Shown in pieces: positions 7,602-15,802 of a stretch of DNA of 37,076 nt (position 1 is its first letter; every line of letters begins with the position of its first letter). Position numbers and translations under genes: made by a program. The DNA comes from Saonia sp964398035 (GTDB taxonomy: Bacteria; Bacteroidota; Bacteroidia; Flavobacteriales; Flavobacteriaceae): the NCBI GenBank assembly GCA_964398035.1, contig CAYNLI010000012.1:1-37076 (forward strand). Direction: 5' to 3'. Below the pieces are notes generated by a model, which worked only from the letters and a program-made list of their open reading frames with translations, did not search any database and was not told the DNA's origin.

Positions 7602-10550
7602 TTATAAACTGTCACAGTTAAAGTTTTCTTTTTTACTTTGCTTAGGGCTTTGTGTTTTACCACCACCTTCTTTTTCCTTTAACATCATATTGATCAAGGT
7701 GTTTCTTTCTTTTTTGATGGCTGCCCGTTGTTGTTTGTCTTTTTCCAGATCAAAATAAATAGTGCCGTCTATCATGGTTTTTTCTGCTTTTGCATAAACA
7801 GACAATGGATGGTCAGTCCAAAGTACTAAATCGGCCACCTTGCCTTTTTTAATACTGCCTACTTTATTGTCTATGTGCAATAATTTTGCAGGGTTTATGG
7901 TCACGGTTTTCCATGCTTCTAATTCTGATAGCCCGCCATATTTAATTGTTTTGGCAGCTTCTTGGTTTAATCTTCTGGACATTTCGCCATCATCACTGTT
8001 TATTGCAACGGTAATGCCTTGACTGTGCATAATGGCGGCATTGTAAGGAATAGCATCATTTACCTCATACTTATACGCCCACCAATCACTAAAAGTAGAA
8101 CCTCCAACACCATGTTTCGCCATTTTATCAGCTACTTTATAACCTTCTAGAATATGCGTGAATGTATTGACCCTGAACCCGAATTGTTCAGCAACTTTCA
8201 TGATCATATTAATTTCACTCTGTACATATGAATGGCAAGTGATAAACCGCTCTCCATTTATGATTTCTGCCAAAACCTCCATTTCTTCATCATATCTATA
8301 GGTTTGCCCGCTTTTTTTATTTGTGTCATATTCCTTTGCTCTTTGGAAATTATCAACAAGAACCTGTTCCACTCCCATTCTTGTTTGTGGAAAACGTTTA
8401 AAGCTCTGCCAATTGGATTGTTTTACATTTTCTCCCAATGCAAATTTTATAAACTTGGGTGAATTGGGGTAAATTAAATTATTGGCACTTTCTCCCCATT
8501 TCAATTTAAGAATTGCAGAACGTCCACCAATAGGATTTGCAGAACCATGTAATAATTGAACGGTAGTGACTCCACCGGCTAAATTTCTATAAATTCCAAT
8601 ATCCTCTGAGTCTATAACATCTGTCATTTTTACTTCTGCAGAAGAATTGTGACCAGCTTCATTAACAGATAAAGCTGCAATGTGGGTGTGTTCATCTATG
8701 ATGCCAGCAGTAAGGTGTTTACCCGTGGCATCTATCACAATGGCATTGCCAGCATTTAAATTTGTTCCAATGTTTACAATTTTTCCATTTTTCACAAATA
8801 CATCGGTATTTTCTAAAATACCGTCATCCTCTCCTGTCCATACCGTTGCATTTTTAAACAATGTGTTTTGTGATTTAGGTTTGGTTTTATAACCATAACC
8901 TACATTAGGATAGGTAATAGGCATCAACTCTGGAGCTAATTTTTCCTTATCTGATTTTTCCTTTGCAGCAAAAGCAGCAGTTTTTATGGCTTTAAAAGTA
9001 GATTCGTTTCCATTGGGCAAAATCAACTTACCATTAAAATTTTCAGATTTTTTGTGAACCAAACCTGTCATGCGGTACAGTTTCTTTTCTGAATCAGTAA
9101 AAGAAAAGTCCAACCAACCATTCTTATATGTCAATTTTCCTTTTAATTTATTGGTATCCTGTTTAATTTCTACTTTAGGTTTTGCTGGTTCTCCTTTTAT
9201 GGATAGTTTGTAAACAAGTCCACCTGCAGTAAGGTCATATTCTCCTCGAATGTCTTTTTGGCTTTTGTCATTGACCACATTCTTATTGCCTTGTACCCAG
9301 TTTTCATAGAGAATGGTTTCTTTTTCAAACACATCACCAGATGTAATTAAAAAATTGGCATAGCTACCAGATTGTAATGTTCCTATTGTATTTGATTTCC
9401 CTAAGATTGATGCAGGAACAGTAGTTAAAGCTTCTAATGCTTTTGTTTTAGGAAGACCATATTCTATAGCTTTCATCAATTTGCCTTTGAACTTTGATGC
9501 TGACTTTAAATCATATAAGGTCAAGGAAAAGGAGATTCCATTTTCTGCCAATACTTTTGGATTTGATGGCGCTTGATTCCATTTTCGCATGTCCTTTAAA
9601 GTAACAAGGTCTGCTTCATATGGGTTAGATACATCATAGGCATCTGGAAAATTTATGGGAAGTATTAATTTTGCGTTGGTAGCTTTAATATCATTAATGT
9701 TCTCATATTCATTACCGCCAGCTACAATGGTATATTGAATATTGTTTGCATCGCCTATTTTGTCTGCTCTCAATATATTGTTCTTATCCTTGGCTTCAAA
9801 AATTTGAACTAAACCTTTGTTCGCGATTAAAGCTTCTATAGAACGATCTTTGGTATTGGAATTTCCTTTGGCATACCAATTGGCATCAGAATAAAATTGT
9901 CGTAAAAGCGCTGTGGCACCCATCAAGGAAGTTGGGTATGATTGTTTTTTGGCAACACTTTTAGTAAAAGAAAAATATTGTGCGGATTTATCATCCAATA
10001 TTCTGTCACCATCATTACCAGTTCCATTTAATGCAACCAAAACTCCGGTTCCACGGGCAATACCATCTTGAATATGGGTATTTACCACTCCAAAACCTGC
10101 ATCTCGTAATTCTTTTGCTTTTTTGTCATTGTATTTAAAAACACTAATGGCATTGTTTTCGGGCATTATGTGGTCGTTCCAATAGAAACCATCTCGTGTA
10201 GGTTCGTACTGTGGAGATCTACCACCACCAGGAGTACGTTTGGTTTTTTCTACTCCAAAACTTGAATAAATATCAATAAAAGAAGGATAAATGGATTTTC
10301 CAGACAAATCTACTGTAATAGAATTTTTTGGAATAGTTACCGATTTACCAACTTGAACCACCTTACCATTTTGGATAAGTAAAGTAGCATTGTTCAATAC
10401 TTGAGTTGGAGTTACATAAATCTTGGCATGTGTAAATGCGGTGTAGTTGTTGTTTTTTGATTTTACACCATCATTTTCGGGAAAATAATCTTGTGCAAAT
10501 AAGGAAACACCACACCAAAGAATGGTGAGTGCCAAAAGTTGTTTTTTCAT
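7602..10550 (-). CDS. Large exported two-part amidohydrolase-family protein
   Basis: A 982-residue secreted protein with a signal peptide (LALTILWCGVSLFAQD). It contains two amidohydrolase-like modules. The N-terminal module (about 30-430) is degenerate, with FIDIYSSFG where HXH should be. A linker rich in lysine (about 440-600) is followed by a C-terminal module with an intact metal site: GIIDEHTHIAALS near residues 616-628, a lysine/histidine-bearing core (ITCHSYVQSE, HILEGYK) and the catalytic Asp region AINSDDGEM near 850. The end (INPAKLLHIDNKVGSIKKGK) is typical of the superfamily. Only the second half should be catalytic. The downstream gene encodes a shorter, apparently inactive relative. 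The substrate is not identifiable. Confidence 0.9.
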   Translation of the reverse strand: MKKQLLALTILWCGVSLFAQDYFPENDGVKSKNNNYTAFTHAKIYVTPTQVLNNATLLIQNGKVVQVGKSVTIPKNSITVDLSGKSIYPSFIDIYSSFGVEKTKRTPGGGRSPQYEPTRDGFYWNDHIMPENNAISVFKYNDKKAKELRDAGFGVVNTHIQDGIARGTGVLVALNGTGNDGDRILDDKSAQYFSFTKSVAKKQSYPTSLMGATALLRQFYSDANWYAKGNSNTKDRSIEALIANKGLVQIFEAKDKNNILRADKIGDANNIQYTIVAGGNEYENINDIKATNAKLILPINFPDAYDVSNPYEADLVTLKDMRKWNQAPSNPKVLAENGISFSLTLYDLKSASKFKGKLMKAIEYGLPKTKALEALTTVPASILGKSNTIGTLQSGSYANFLITSGDVFEKETILYENWVQGNKNVVNDKSQKDIRGEYDLTAGGLVYKLSIKGEPAKPKVEIKQDTNKLKGKLTYKNGWLDFSFTDSEKKLYRMTGLVHKKSENFNGKLILPNGNESTFKAIKTAAFAAKEKSDKEKLAPELMPITYPNVGYGYKTKPKSQNTLFKNATVWTGEDDGILENTDVFVKNGKIVNIGTNLNAGNAIVIDATGKHLTAGIIDEHTHIAALSVNEAGHNSSAEVKMTDVIDSEDIGIYRNLAGGVTTVQLLHGSANPIGGRSAILKLKWGESANNLIYPNSPKFIKFALGENVKQSNWQSFKRFPQTRMGVEQVLVDNFQRAKEYDTNKKSGQTYRYDEEMEVLAEIINGERFITCHSYVQSEINMIMKVAEQFGFRVNTFTHILEGYKVADKMAKHGVGGSTFSDWWAYKYEVNDAIPYNAAIMHSQGITVAINSDDGEMSRRLNQEAAKTIKYGGLSELEAWKTVTINPAKLLHIDNKVGSIKKGKVADLVLWTDHPLSVYAKAEKTMIDGTIYFDLEKDKQQRAAIKKERNTLINMMLKEKEGGGKTQSPKQSKKENFNCDSL

Positions 10551-10632
10551 TTTAAGAGTAATTAGTTAATTAGTCACAATAAAGATAAGAGAAGTGTTGA
10601 TAATTTAACTAATAATAACTTTTTTTTTACAC

Positions 10633-11700
10633 TTATAACGGATTCTGCATGTGATAAGTAACTAAAAGTGTTACCACAGAACTATAGCTTTTAATGCCTT
10701 CCGATTGATTATTGGCTTTTAAAAAAGTATTGAACATATATTTAAACACAGGTTCCATAGGGTTTTCATATTTTTTCCAGAAAGCATTAAGTTCTTGAAA
10801 ATTCTTTTTCACCCCTGGGTTTACTCCTGCATATAACTCTTTAAATTTTTCTTTATCCTTTCTATTAATGTCATTTAAACAATAGCTCAAGGCATGTGAA
10901 TAGGCTGAGTATTTAAAATAAATATCATCGTTTTTATAAGTGACCAAATGTCCAATAAAATTAGTTTCATTTTCAGCGGAATATCCAACTTGGTGCCCAA
11001 CCTCATGTCCACTGACAATAGGAAGCCTAAATTTTGGTAATTTTCCATTTACTTGGGCTTCATTGGTAAAAGGGTTTAAATATCCCCCATACCCCATATA
11101 GGTTAACGTTAGGCTAAAAAGAGATGTTTTTAAACTGGGTTGGTTGTACTTCAAAAAAGAATATTCTTCTTCTAATTTTTTGTATCCCTCAATGGTTTTT
11201 TTAAATATTTCTTTTTTACTATATGGAGTCTCAACTATTTGAGAGCTATCTGCAGTAATGAGAAATTGAGTTTCATTTGTTTTATCAATCAATCTTTGTG
11301 TAAACAAAACTAAATCGTCATAGGTATGGGTTTCTTGTAGTCCTAAAGTTTTATGAATAGGCTCTCTGTAATAATTAAGCCCCCATAATAAATGAAATGT
11401 GAAATAGAAAATAGAAAACACCACAAACACATTTCTGAAAAATATCTTTTTGTTATTCTTAATATACTTTCTTTTGACAATAATGTATTTAATGGTTAGA
11501 ATGATGAGTATAAAATAAATGATATCACCGATTGAGAAAGGTATCCACCCCAAAAGAGTTCTGGATATTTTAGTAATGAAAGGATATACCCCGTTACTAT
11601 AATACTGTTCAATGAGCTCAGGATAGCTGCCCAACCATTTCACCAAGATAATTTGAGGTATAATAGATAAGGCAATATAATTTTTAATTCGGTTTTTCAT
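10633..11700 (-). CDS. DUF3810 membrane protein with HEXXH motif
   Basis: A 355-residue protein of the DUF3810 family. Three hydrophobic segments occur in the N-terminal third (ALSIIPQIILVKWL; IGDIIYFILIILTIKYIIV; FVVFSIFYFTFHLLWGL). The rest is probably extracytoplasmic and contains SGHEVGHQVGYSAENETNF, an HEXXH with a downstream Glu, as in zinc metallopeptidases. Family members are annotated only by the domain name, so peptidase activity is an inference. The ATG at 11700 is chosen; the longer frame up to 11742 would need a TTG start. It is transcribed divergently from the dipeptidase gene, with a -7-like box only five bases upstream of the ATG. Confidence 0.85.
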   Translation of the reverse strand: MKNRIKNYIALSIIPQIILVKWLGSYPELIEQYYSNGVYPFITKISRTLLGWIPFSIGDIIYFILIILTIKYIIVKRKYIKNNKKIFFRNVFVVFSIFYFTFHLLWGLNYYREPIHKTLGLQETHTYDDLVLFTQRLIDKTNETQFLITADSSQIVETPYSKKEIFKKTIEGYKKLEEEYSFLKYNQPSLKTSLFSLTLTYMGYGGYLNPFTNEAQVNGKLPKFRLPIVSGHEVGHQVGYSAENETNFIGHLVTYKNDDIYFKYSAYSHALSYCLNDINRKDKEKFKELYAGVNPGVKKNFQELNAFWKKYENPMEPVFKYMFNTFLKANNQSEGIKSYSSVVTLLVTYHMQNPL

Positions 11701-11705
11701 CAAAC

Positions 11706-11713
11706 CAAAAATA
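11706..11713 (-). promoter_or_regulatory. Possible -7 box for the DUF3810 gene
   Basis: TATTTTTG on the minus strand is a perfect TAnnTTTG match, but it ends only five bases before the preferred ATG. If used, the transcript would be nearly leaderless, or the real start lies further inside. No good -33 element was found. Confidence 0.35.
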
Positions 11714-11747
11714 GCCAATAAATCCTGACAGTTTCTGTACAATACTT

Positions 11748-11755
11748 TATTTTTG
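11748..11755 (+). promoter_or_regulatory. Putative -7 box of the dipeptidase gene
   Basis: TATTTTTG matches the TAnnTTTG consensus and ends 18 bases before the ATG at 11774, a usual distance. The -33 region is weak (only TTTCTG upstream). Confidence 0.5.
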
Positions 11756-11773
11756 GGGACAACTTAACATTCT

Positions 11774-13234
11774 ATGAACAAAGAAATACGTCAATTAGAA
11801 CCAAAAGCAGTCTGGAATAAATTTGCAGATTTAAATGCGGTTCCCCGCCCTTCAAAAAAAGAAGAAAGAGTTATCCAATTCATGTTAAATTATGGTACAT
11901 CCCTAAAACTGGAAACGTTTAAGGATATTGTTGGAAATGTTATTATTAGAAAGCCTGCCACCAAAGGCTTGGAGACAAAAAAAATGATTACGCTACAATC
12001 CCATTTGGATATGGTACACCAAAAAAATGCAGATACCAACTTTGATTTTGATACGAAGGGCATACAAATGTGGATTGATGGTGATTGGGTAAAAGCAAAT
12101 GGAACCACTTTGGGAGCGGATAATGGTATGGGAGTTGCTGCTATTATGGCGTTGCTGGAAAGTACAACTATTCCTCATCCTGCCTTAGAAGCGTTGTTCA
12201 CGATTGATGAAGAAACAGGAATGACAGGCGCCATGGGGTTGCAAGCTGGTGTCTTAAAAGGTGAAATATTACTAAATTTAGATACGGAAGAGGATGATGA
12301 ATTGGATATTGGTTGTGCAGGTGGGATAGATGTAACTGCCACGGGAGAATATAAAGAAGAAACGGTAAGTGAGAATGCTATAGGGTATAAAATCACTGTA
12401 AAAGGGTTAAGTGGAGGACATAGTGGTATAGAAATCCATAAAGGCTTGGGGAATGCCAATAAAATAATGAACCGATTGTTGTACAATGGAACGGAACAGT
12501 ATGCCATCGAAATTGCTGAAATTAATGGAGGAAGCCTCAGAAATGCCATACCACGAGAGAGTTTTTCTAAGATTGTGGTAGATAAATTGAAAGTAGCTTC
12601 TTTTGAAAGTGATTTTAAAGAATGGAGTTCGGTTTTAAAAAATGAACTTTCTGTTTTAGAACCAAACTTGTCAATTAAATTAAAGCTTGTTGATGTTCCA
12701 GAAAAGACAATGGAGTTCAATGTCCAAGAGAAAATGATAAAAGCAATTTATGGAGCCCACAATGGGGTGTATACCATGAGTGCATCCATAAAAGATTTAG
12801 TTGAAACATCTAACAATGTGGCTAGGGTAGAAGTGGGCAATGGAAAAATTCACATAGGATGTTTAACACGTTCTTCTGTTGATTCCGCTAAATGGGATTT
12901 GGCAAATGCATTAAAATCAACATTTGAGCTTGGCGGTTGTAATGTAAGTTTTGGAGGAGATTACCCAGGTTGGAATCCAAATCCTGATTCTGATATTTTA
13001 AAGGTGTTAGCTGCTCAGTATAAACTACTTTTTAATGAAAAACCAAAAATTGCTGCTTGCCATGCAGGTTTGGAATGTGGTATTTTAGGTCAAAACTACC
13101 CTGATATGGATATGATTAGTTTTGGACCTACTATAGAAGGTGCGCATTCACCTGATGAACGGGTCAGTATTTCTTCTGTTCAAAAATTCTGGAAATTTTT
13201 GTTGGAAATACTTCAAAATTCACCTGATAGTTAA
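11774..13234 (+). CDS. pepD: Aminoacyl-histidine dipeptidase (M20 family)
   Basis: A cytoplasmic zinc dipeptidase that cleaves Xaa-His dipeptides such as carnosine, 486 residues, the usual length of the PepD group. M20 features are in order: QSHLDMVHQKN (about residue 75, first metal ligand), TLGADNGMGVAAIMAL (bridging Asp), TIDEETGMTGAMGL (catalytic Glu pair), LNLDTEEDDELDIGCAGG, the dimerisation-domain segment GLSGGHSGIEIHKGLGNA, and the C-terminal GAHSPDERVSI with the last metal-binding His. All expected ligands are present. It is transcribed away from the DUF3810 gene; an imperfect inverted repeat begins at its stop codon. Confidence 0.96.
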   Translation: MNKEIRQLEPKAVWNKFADLNAVPRPSKKEERVIQFMLNYGTSLKLETFKDIVGNVIIRKPATKGLETKKMITLQSHLDMVHQKNADTNFDFDTKGIQMWIDGDWVKANGTTLGADNGMGVAAIMALLESTTIPHPALEALFTIDEETGMTGAMGLQAGVLKGEILLNLDTEEDDELDIGCAGGIDVTATGEYKEETVSENAIGYKITVKGLSGGHSGIEIHKGLGNANKIMNRLLYNGTEQYAIEIAEINGGSLRNAIPRESFSKIVVDKLKVASFESDFKEWSSVLKNELSVLEPNLSIKLKLVDVPEKTMEFNVQEKMIKAIYGAHNGVYTMSASIKDLVETSNNVARVEVGNGKIHIGCLTRSSVDSAKWDLANALKSTFELGGCNVSFGGDYPGWNPNPDSDILKVLAAQYKLLFNEKPKIAACHAGLECGILGQNYPDMDMISFGPTIEGAHSPDERVSISSVQKFWKFLLEILQNSPDS

Positions 13235-13302
13235 CGAATTTAACCTTAGATGAAATGTAAAAAAGAAGGTGTTAAGTCTATTATTTTAGGTTAAGTCGTT
13301 AA
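13231..13302. repeat. Imperfect inverted repeat after pepD
   Basis: TTAACGAATTTAACCT (13231-13246) pairs with AGGTTAAGTCGTTAA (13288-13302), with a small bulge and a 41-base loop. It starts inside the pepD stop codon. No T-run follows, so it is not a classical terminator; it may protect the mRNA end or be fortuitous. Confidence 0.35.
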
Positions 13303-13340
13303 AATTCAGTAGCTTTAAGAGAATCCAAAAACTGAATGTC

Positions 13341-13811
13341 ATGGGAATAAAAAACTTTCAAGGCCCTAGAAGGCATCAACAATTAGTTGTGGATATCCCA
13401 CTTAAGGTAAGTGATTATATGACTACAGAGTTGATAACATTTAGGCAAGAACAATCTTTTGAAGAAGTAATTGAAACACTTATCCATCATAAAATTTCTG
13501 GTGGTCCGGTAGTGAACGATAAAAAAGAATTAGTAGGCGTTATCTCTGAGGGTGACTGTATTAAGCATGTTAGTGAAAGTAGGTATTATAATATGCCTAT
13601 GGAAAACACTAGCATAAAGAATAGAATGGCAAAAAATGTTGAAACTATTGATGGAGACATGAATATTTTTGATGCGGCCAATAAATTTTTAAATGCAAAA
13701 AGGCGAAGGTTTCCCATTGTTGAAAATGGTATTTTAGTGGGGCAAATTTCACAGAAAGATATTCTTAAGGCCACATTGAAATTAAAATCCCAGTACTGGA
13801 GAGACCAATAG
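13341..13811 (+). CDS. CBS-domain-pair protein
   Basis: A 156-residue protein made almost entirely of two CBS motifs (about residues 24-78 and 92-150), which usually form one Bateman module binding adenosine nucleotides. Visible landmarks are VSDYMTTELITFRQEQSFEEV and GGPVVNDKKELVGVISEGD in the first, and MAKNVETIDGDMNIFDAA and RRFPIVENGILVGQISQKDI in the second. There is no fused catalytic domain, so it is likely a stand-alone energy sensor or regulatory subunit; its partner is unknown. It lies 106 bases after pepD on the same strand, so separate transcription is possible. Confidence 0.9.
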   Translation: MGIKNFQGPRRHQQLVVDIPLKVSDYMTTELITFRQEQSFEEVIETLIHHKISGGPVVNDKKELVGVISEGDCIKHVSESRYYNMPMENTSIKNRMAKNVETIDGDMNIFDAANKFLNAKRRRFPIVENGILVGQISQKDILKATLKLKSQYWRDQ

Positions 13812-13831
13812 GGCTCAACCTTCTAGTTGTA

Positions 13832-14094
13832 TTAAAAAATATCAAAAGAAGAATCAGTAGATTTCTTTAGTTTTTGCTGTACTTTGGATTTTTCTTTCTT
13901 ATTTCTGCTCTTACCATTGTGCCAGATTGTTCTAGTGCAGAACTAAAGTCTATAGTATCCTTTTCGGTACATTCATCAGTTGCCCCAGCACTCTATTTAT
14001 AGTTACATCTTGGATGCTGAAATCGCCGTTATGAGAAGAATTATAGAAAGAAGCTAGAAAGAAAAAAGCAAGCATGAATAAGTAATTTTTTCAT
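13832..14094 (-). pseudogene. Broken small exported-protein gene
   Basis: No single frame is open here, yet consecutive pieces in changing frames read like one protein of about 87 residues. Frame 0 from the ATG at 14094 gives a signal-peptide-like MKKLLIHACFFLSSFFL. After a shift near 14035-14067 the next frame gives NGDFSIQDVTINRVLG. A shift at the GGGG run (13983-13986) leads to DECTEKDTIDFSSALEQSG and then TMVRAEIRKK. A shift at an A-run near 13888-13895 gives KSKVQQKLKKSTDSSFDIF and a stop at 13832-13834. Three frameshifts in 263 bases, beside intact neighbours, argue for decay rather than sequencing error. The family is not recognised. It fills the otherwise empty 317-base space between the CBS gene and the cyclophilin-FKBP gene. 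Confidence 0.65.
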
Positions 14095-14100
14095 GCTTGC
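14062..14100 (-). terminator. Hairpin/terminator after cyclophilin-FKBP gene
   Basis: GCAAGCATGA (14068-14077) and TCATGCTTGC (14091-14100) form a perfect 10-bp stem with a 13-base loop. On the minus strand the stem is followed directly by TTTTTTC, the layout of an intrinsic terminator 28 bases beyond the stop of the gene at 14129. The stem contains the apparent ATG of the broken gene, so terminator and old gene start overlap. Confidence 0.6.
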
Positions 14101-14128
14101 CGATTTTTATGTTATTGTTTTATGATTT

Positions 14129-15247
14129 TTATTGAACAATACTCATGATTTCCAAATCAAAAACCAAGTTTGATCCACCAGGAATTGGTCCATAGTTTTG
14201 ATCTCCATACCCCAAGTGCGGAGGAATGAATACTCTAATTTTATCTCCTACTTTCATAGTAAGTAATCCTTCTCTAAATCCTGCAGCTAATTGAGCTTCA
14301 GGGCTATATCCCATTGGTGAAGGAGTGAGATTACCTCTGTGTATTTGGTTGATTTTTGCAAATTCTCCAAACTTCTCTGCAACTTCTTTTTTAGTGGTAT
14401 CAAACAAAGTACCATTATCTAGCCAACCCGCATAGTTTACTAGAACTTGCTGTCCAATTTTTGGTTGTTCCCCTTGACCTTCTGTTATTGTATAAATTTT
14501 AAGCCCAGACGGTAATGTTTCGGCAACTTCTTTTTGTTTGTTAAATTCAGAAATAAAGTCTGATTTCATTTTTTCAAAAGCTTTGATTTCAACCTCTTCT
14601 TCAGCAAAATAATCAGTCATAATTTGTACGGCATCAAACTTTTTTGCTTCTCTGCCATTTCGTATAATTTCAACTTTGTTCATAATCACATCAACTGTAG
14701 GTTTATTACTTCCCTTCGCAACAGCTACATTGGCAATAGAGTCTACAACATCCATTCCTTGTACTACTTCACCAAAAATTGAATGTACTCTATCTAGCCA
14801 AGGAGTGGCTTTGTGAGTAATAAAAAACTGACTTCCGTTAGTTTTAGGGCCAGAATTGGCCATAGAAAGAATTCCTTTTTTGTGATGACTTAAAGAATCA
14901 TGAAATTCGTCTTTGAATTTATACCCTTGGCTTCCAGTTCCAGTGCCTGTAGGGTCTCCCCCTTGAAGCATAAAGTCTTTCATAACTCTATGGAAAATAA
15001 GTCCGTCATAGTATTTTTTACCTTTGAATTCATTTGAAACAAAAGGATTGTCCCCTTCTGCCAAAGAAATAAAGTTAGCTACGGTCACAGGAGTTTTTTC
15101 ATATTCCAATTTTAAAATAATGCTTCCTTTTGTTGTTTGTATGCCTGCAAAAATACCATCGCCCAAATCGGCATGCTGACTGGATTTACACCCAGTTAAT
15201 GCCATAATAATGGATAAAAATATTACATATGATTTTTTCATTTTCAT
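14129..15247 (-). CDS. Cyclophilin-FKBP fusion lipoprotein (peptidyl-prolyl isomerase)
   Basis: A 372-residue predicted lipoprotein (lipobox MALTGC near residue 20) with two unrelated proline isomerase domains. The cyclophilin domain (about 35-200) has FHRVMKDFMLQGGDPTGTG with the catalytic Arg, Phe and Gln, NGSQFFIT, and WLDRVHSIFG. After a helical linker (about 205-260) comes an FKBP domain (about 262-372) with VLVNYAGWLDNGTLFDTT, MKVGDKIRVFIPPHLGYG and GPIPGGSNLVFDLEI. Such dual-family immunophilins (CFBP type) have been described in Flavobacterium. It should assist folding of exported proteins in the periplasm. It lies 6 bases downstream of gldI and is probably in the same operon. Confidence 0.93.
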   Translation of the reverse strand: MKMKKSYVIFLSIIMALTGCKSSQHADLGDGIFAGIQTTKGSIILKLEYEKTPVTVANFISLAEGDNPFVSNEFKGKKYYDGLIFHRVMKDFMLQGGDPTGTGTGSQGYKFKDEFHDSLSHHKKGILSMANSGPKTNGSQFFITHKATPWLDRVHSIFGEVVQGMDVVDSIANVAVAKGSNKPTVDVIMNKVEIIRNGREAKKFDAVQIMTDYFAEEEVEIKAFEKMKSDFISEFNKQKEVAETLPSGLKIYTITEGQGEQPKIGQQVLVNYAGWLDNGTLFDTTKKEVAEKFGEFAKINQIHRGNLTPSPMGYSPEAQLAAGFREGLLTMKVGDKIRVFIPPHLGYGDQNYGPIPGGSNLVFDLEIMSIVQ

Positions 15248-15253
15248 TTTGAT

Positions 15254-15802
15254 TTAATTTTGAATACTATCTTTTTGTTTTTCTATTTTTAAAATTGAAA
15301 CAGTAGCTTTTATTGGAACGCTGGTGCCAATTTTATCATTGTCCCCATGATATCCATAGGCCAATGAAGAAGGGAACAAAAATGTTGCTGTTTCTCCTTC
15401 TTTTAAAAGCTTGACACCGTGTCTTAAACCTGGGAATAATTCTTGTTTGTCAACTTTATATGTAATTGTGCCTATTTCCTCTGTTGAGTAAATAGTATCA
15501 TTGTCAAAGCTTACTAAATTATAATTTAACGTTACCAAGTCATCTGTTTTTGGGGCATACTGTGCTGTATCATTTTTTGTTATGTAATGATACCATGATC
15601 CACTAGCACTATTTTGATAGAAGTGGAATGAATCTTTTTTTATAATTTCTAAAATTAAATCCTCTTCCATGGACAACAGTTTTTTGTTTCTTTCTACAGA
15701 TTCCTTAATATAACTAGCTGTTTTTACTTTAATAGGCTTTCTTGCTTCTGGCCCATCACAGGCAATACAACTAAATAATAAGATATAAATATATTTTTTC
15801 AT
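15254..15802 (-). CDS. gldI: Gliding motility FKBP-type isomerase lipoprotein GldI
   Basis: A 182-residue lipoprotein (lipobox near LFSCIAC, residues 9-15) with a C-terminal FKBP-type domain: LVTLNYNLVSFDNDTIYSTE, ELFPGLRHGVKLLKEGE, FLFPSSLAYGYHGD and a final beta strand. The usual FD pair in the FKBP active site is not conserved (IYS), so isomerase activity may be weak. In Flavobacterium johnsoniae GldI is a lipoprotein needed for gliding, probably by helping fold other gliding/type IX secretion components. Its start overlaps the nrnA stop by four bases, and the cyclophilin-FKBP gene follows after 6 bases. The gliding assignment rests on recognised family resemblance. Confidence 0.88.
   Translation of the reverse strand: MKKYIYILLFSCIACDGPEARKPIKVKTASYIKESVERNKKLLSMEEDLILEIIKKDSFHFYQNSASGSWYHYITKNDTAQYAPKTDDLVTLNYNLVSFDNDTIYSTEEIGTITYKVDKQELFPGLRHGVKLLKEGETATFLFPSSLAYGYHGDNDKIGTSVPIKATVSILKIEKQKDSIQN

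Noticed and set aside
12175..12720. 181-residue minus-strand open frame inside pepD
   Set aside because: Fully inside a well-conserved gene on the other strand; composition is typical of an antisense shadow.
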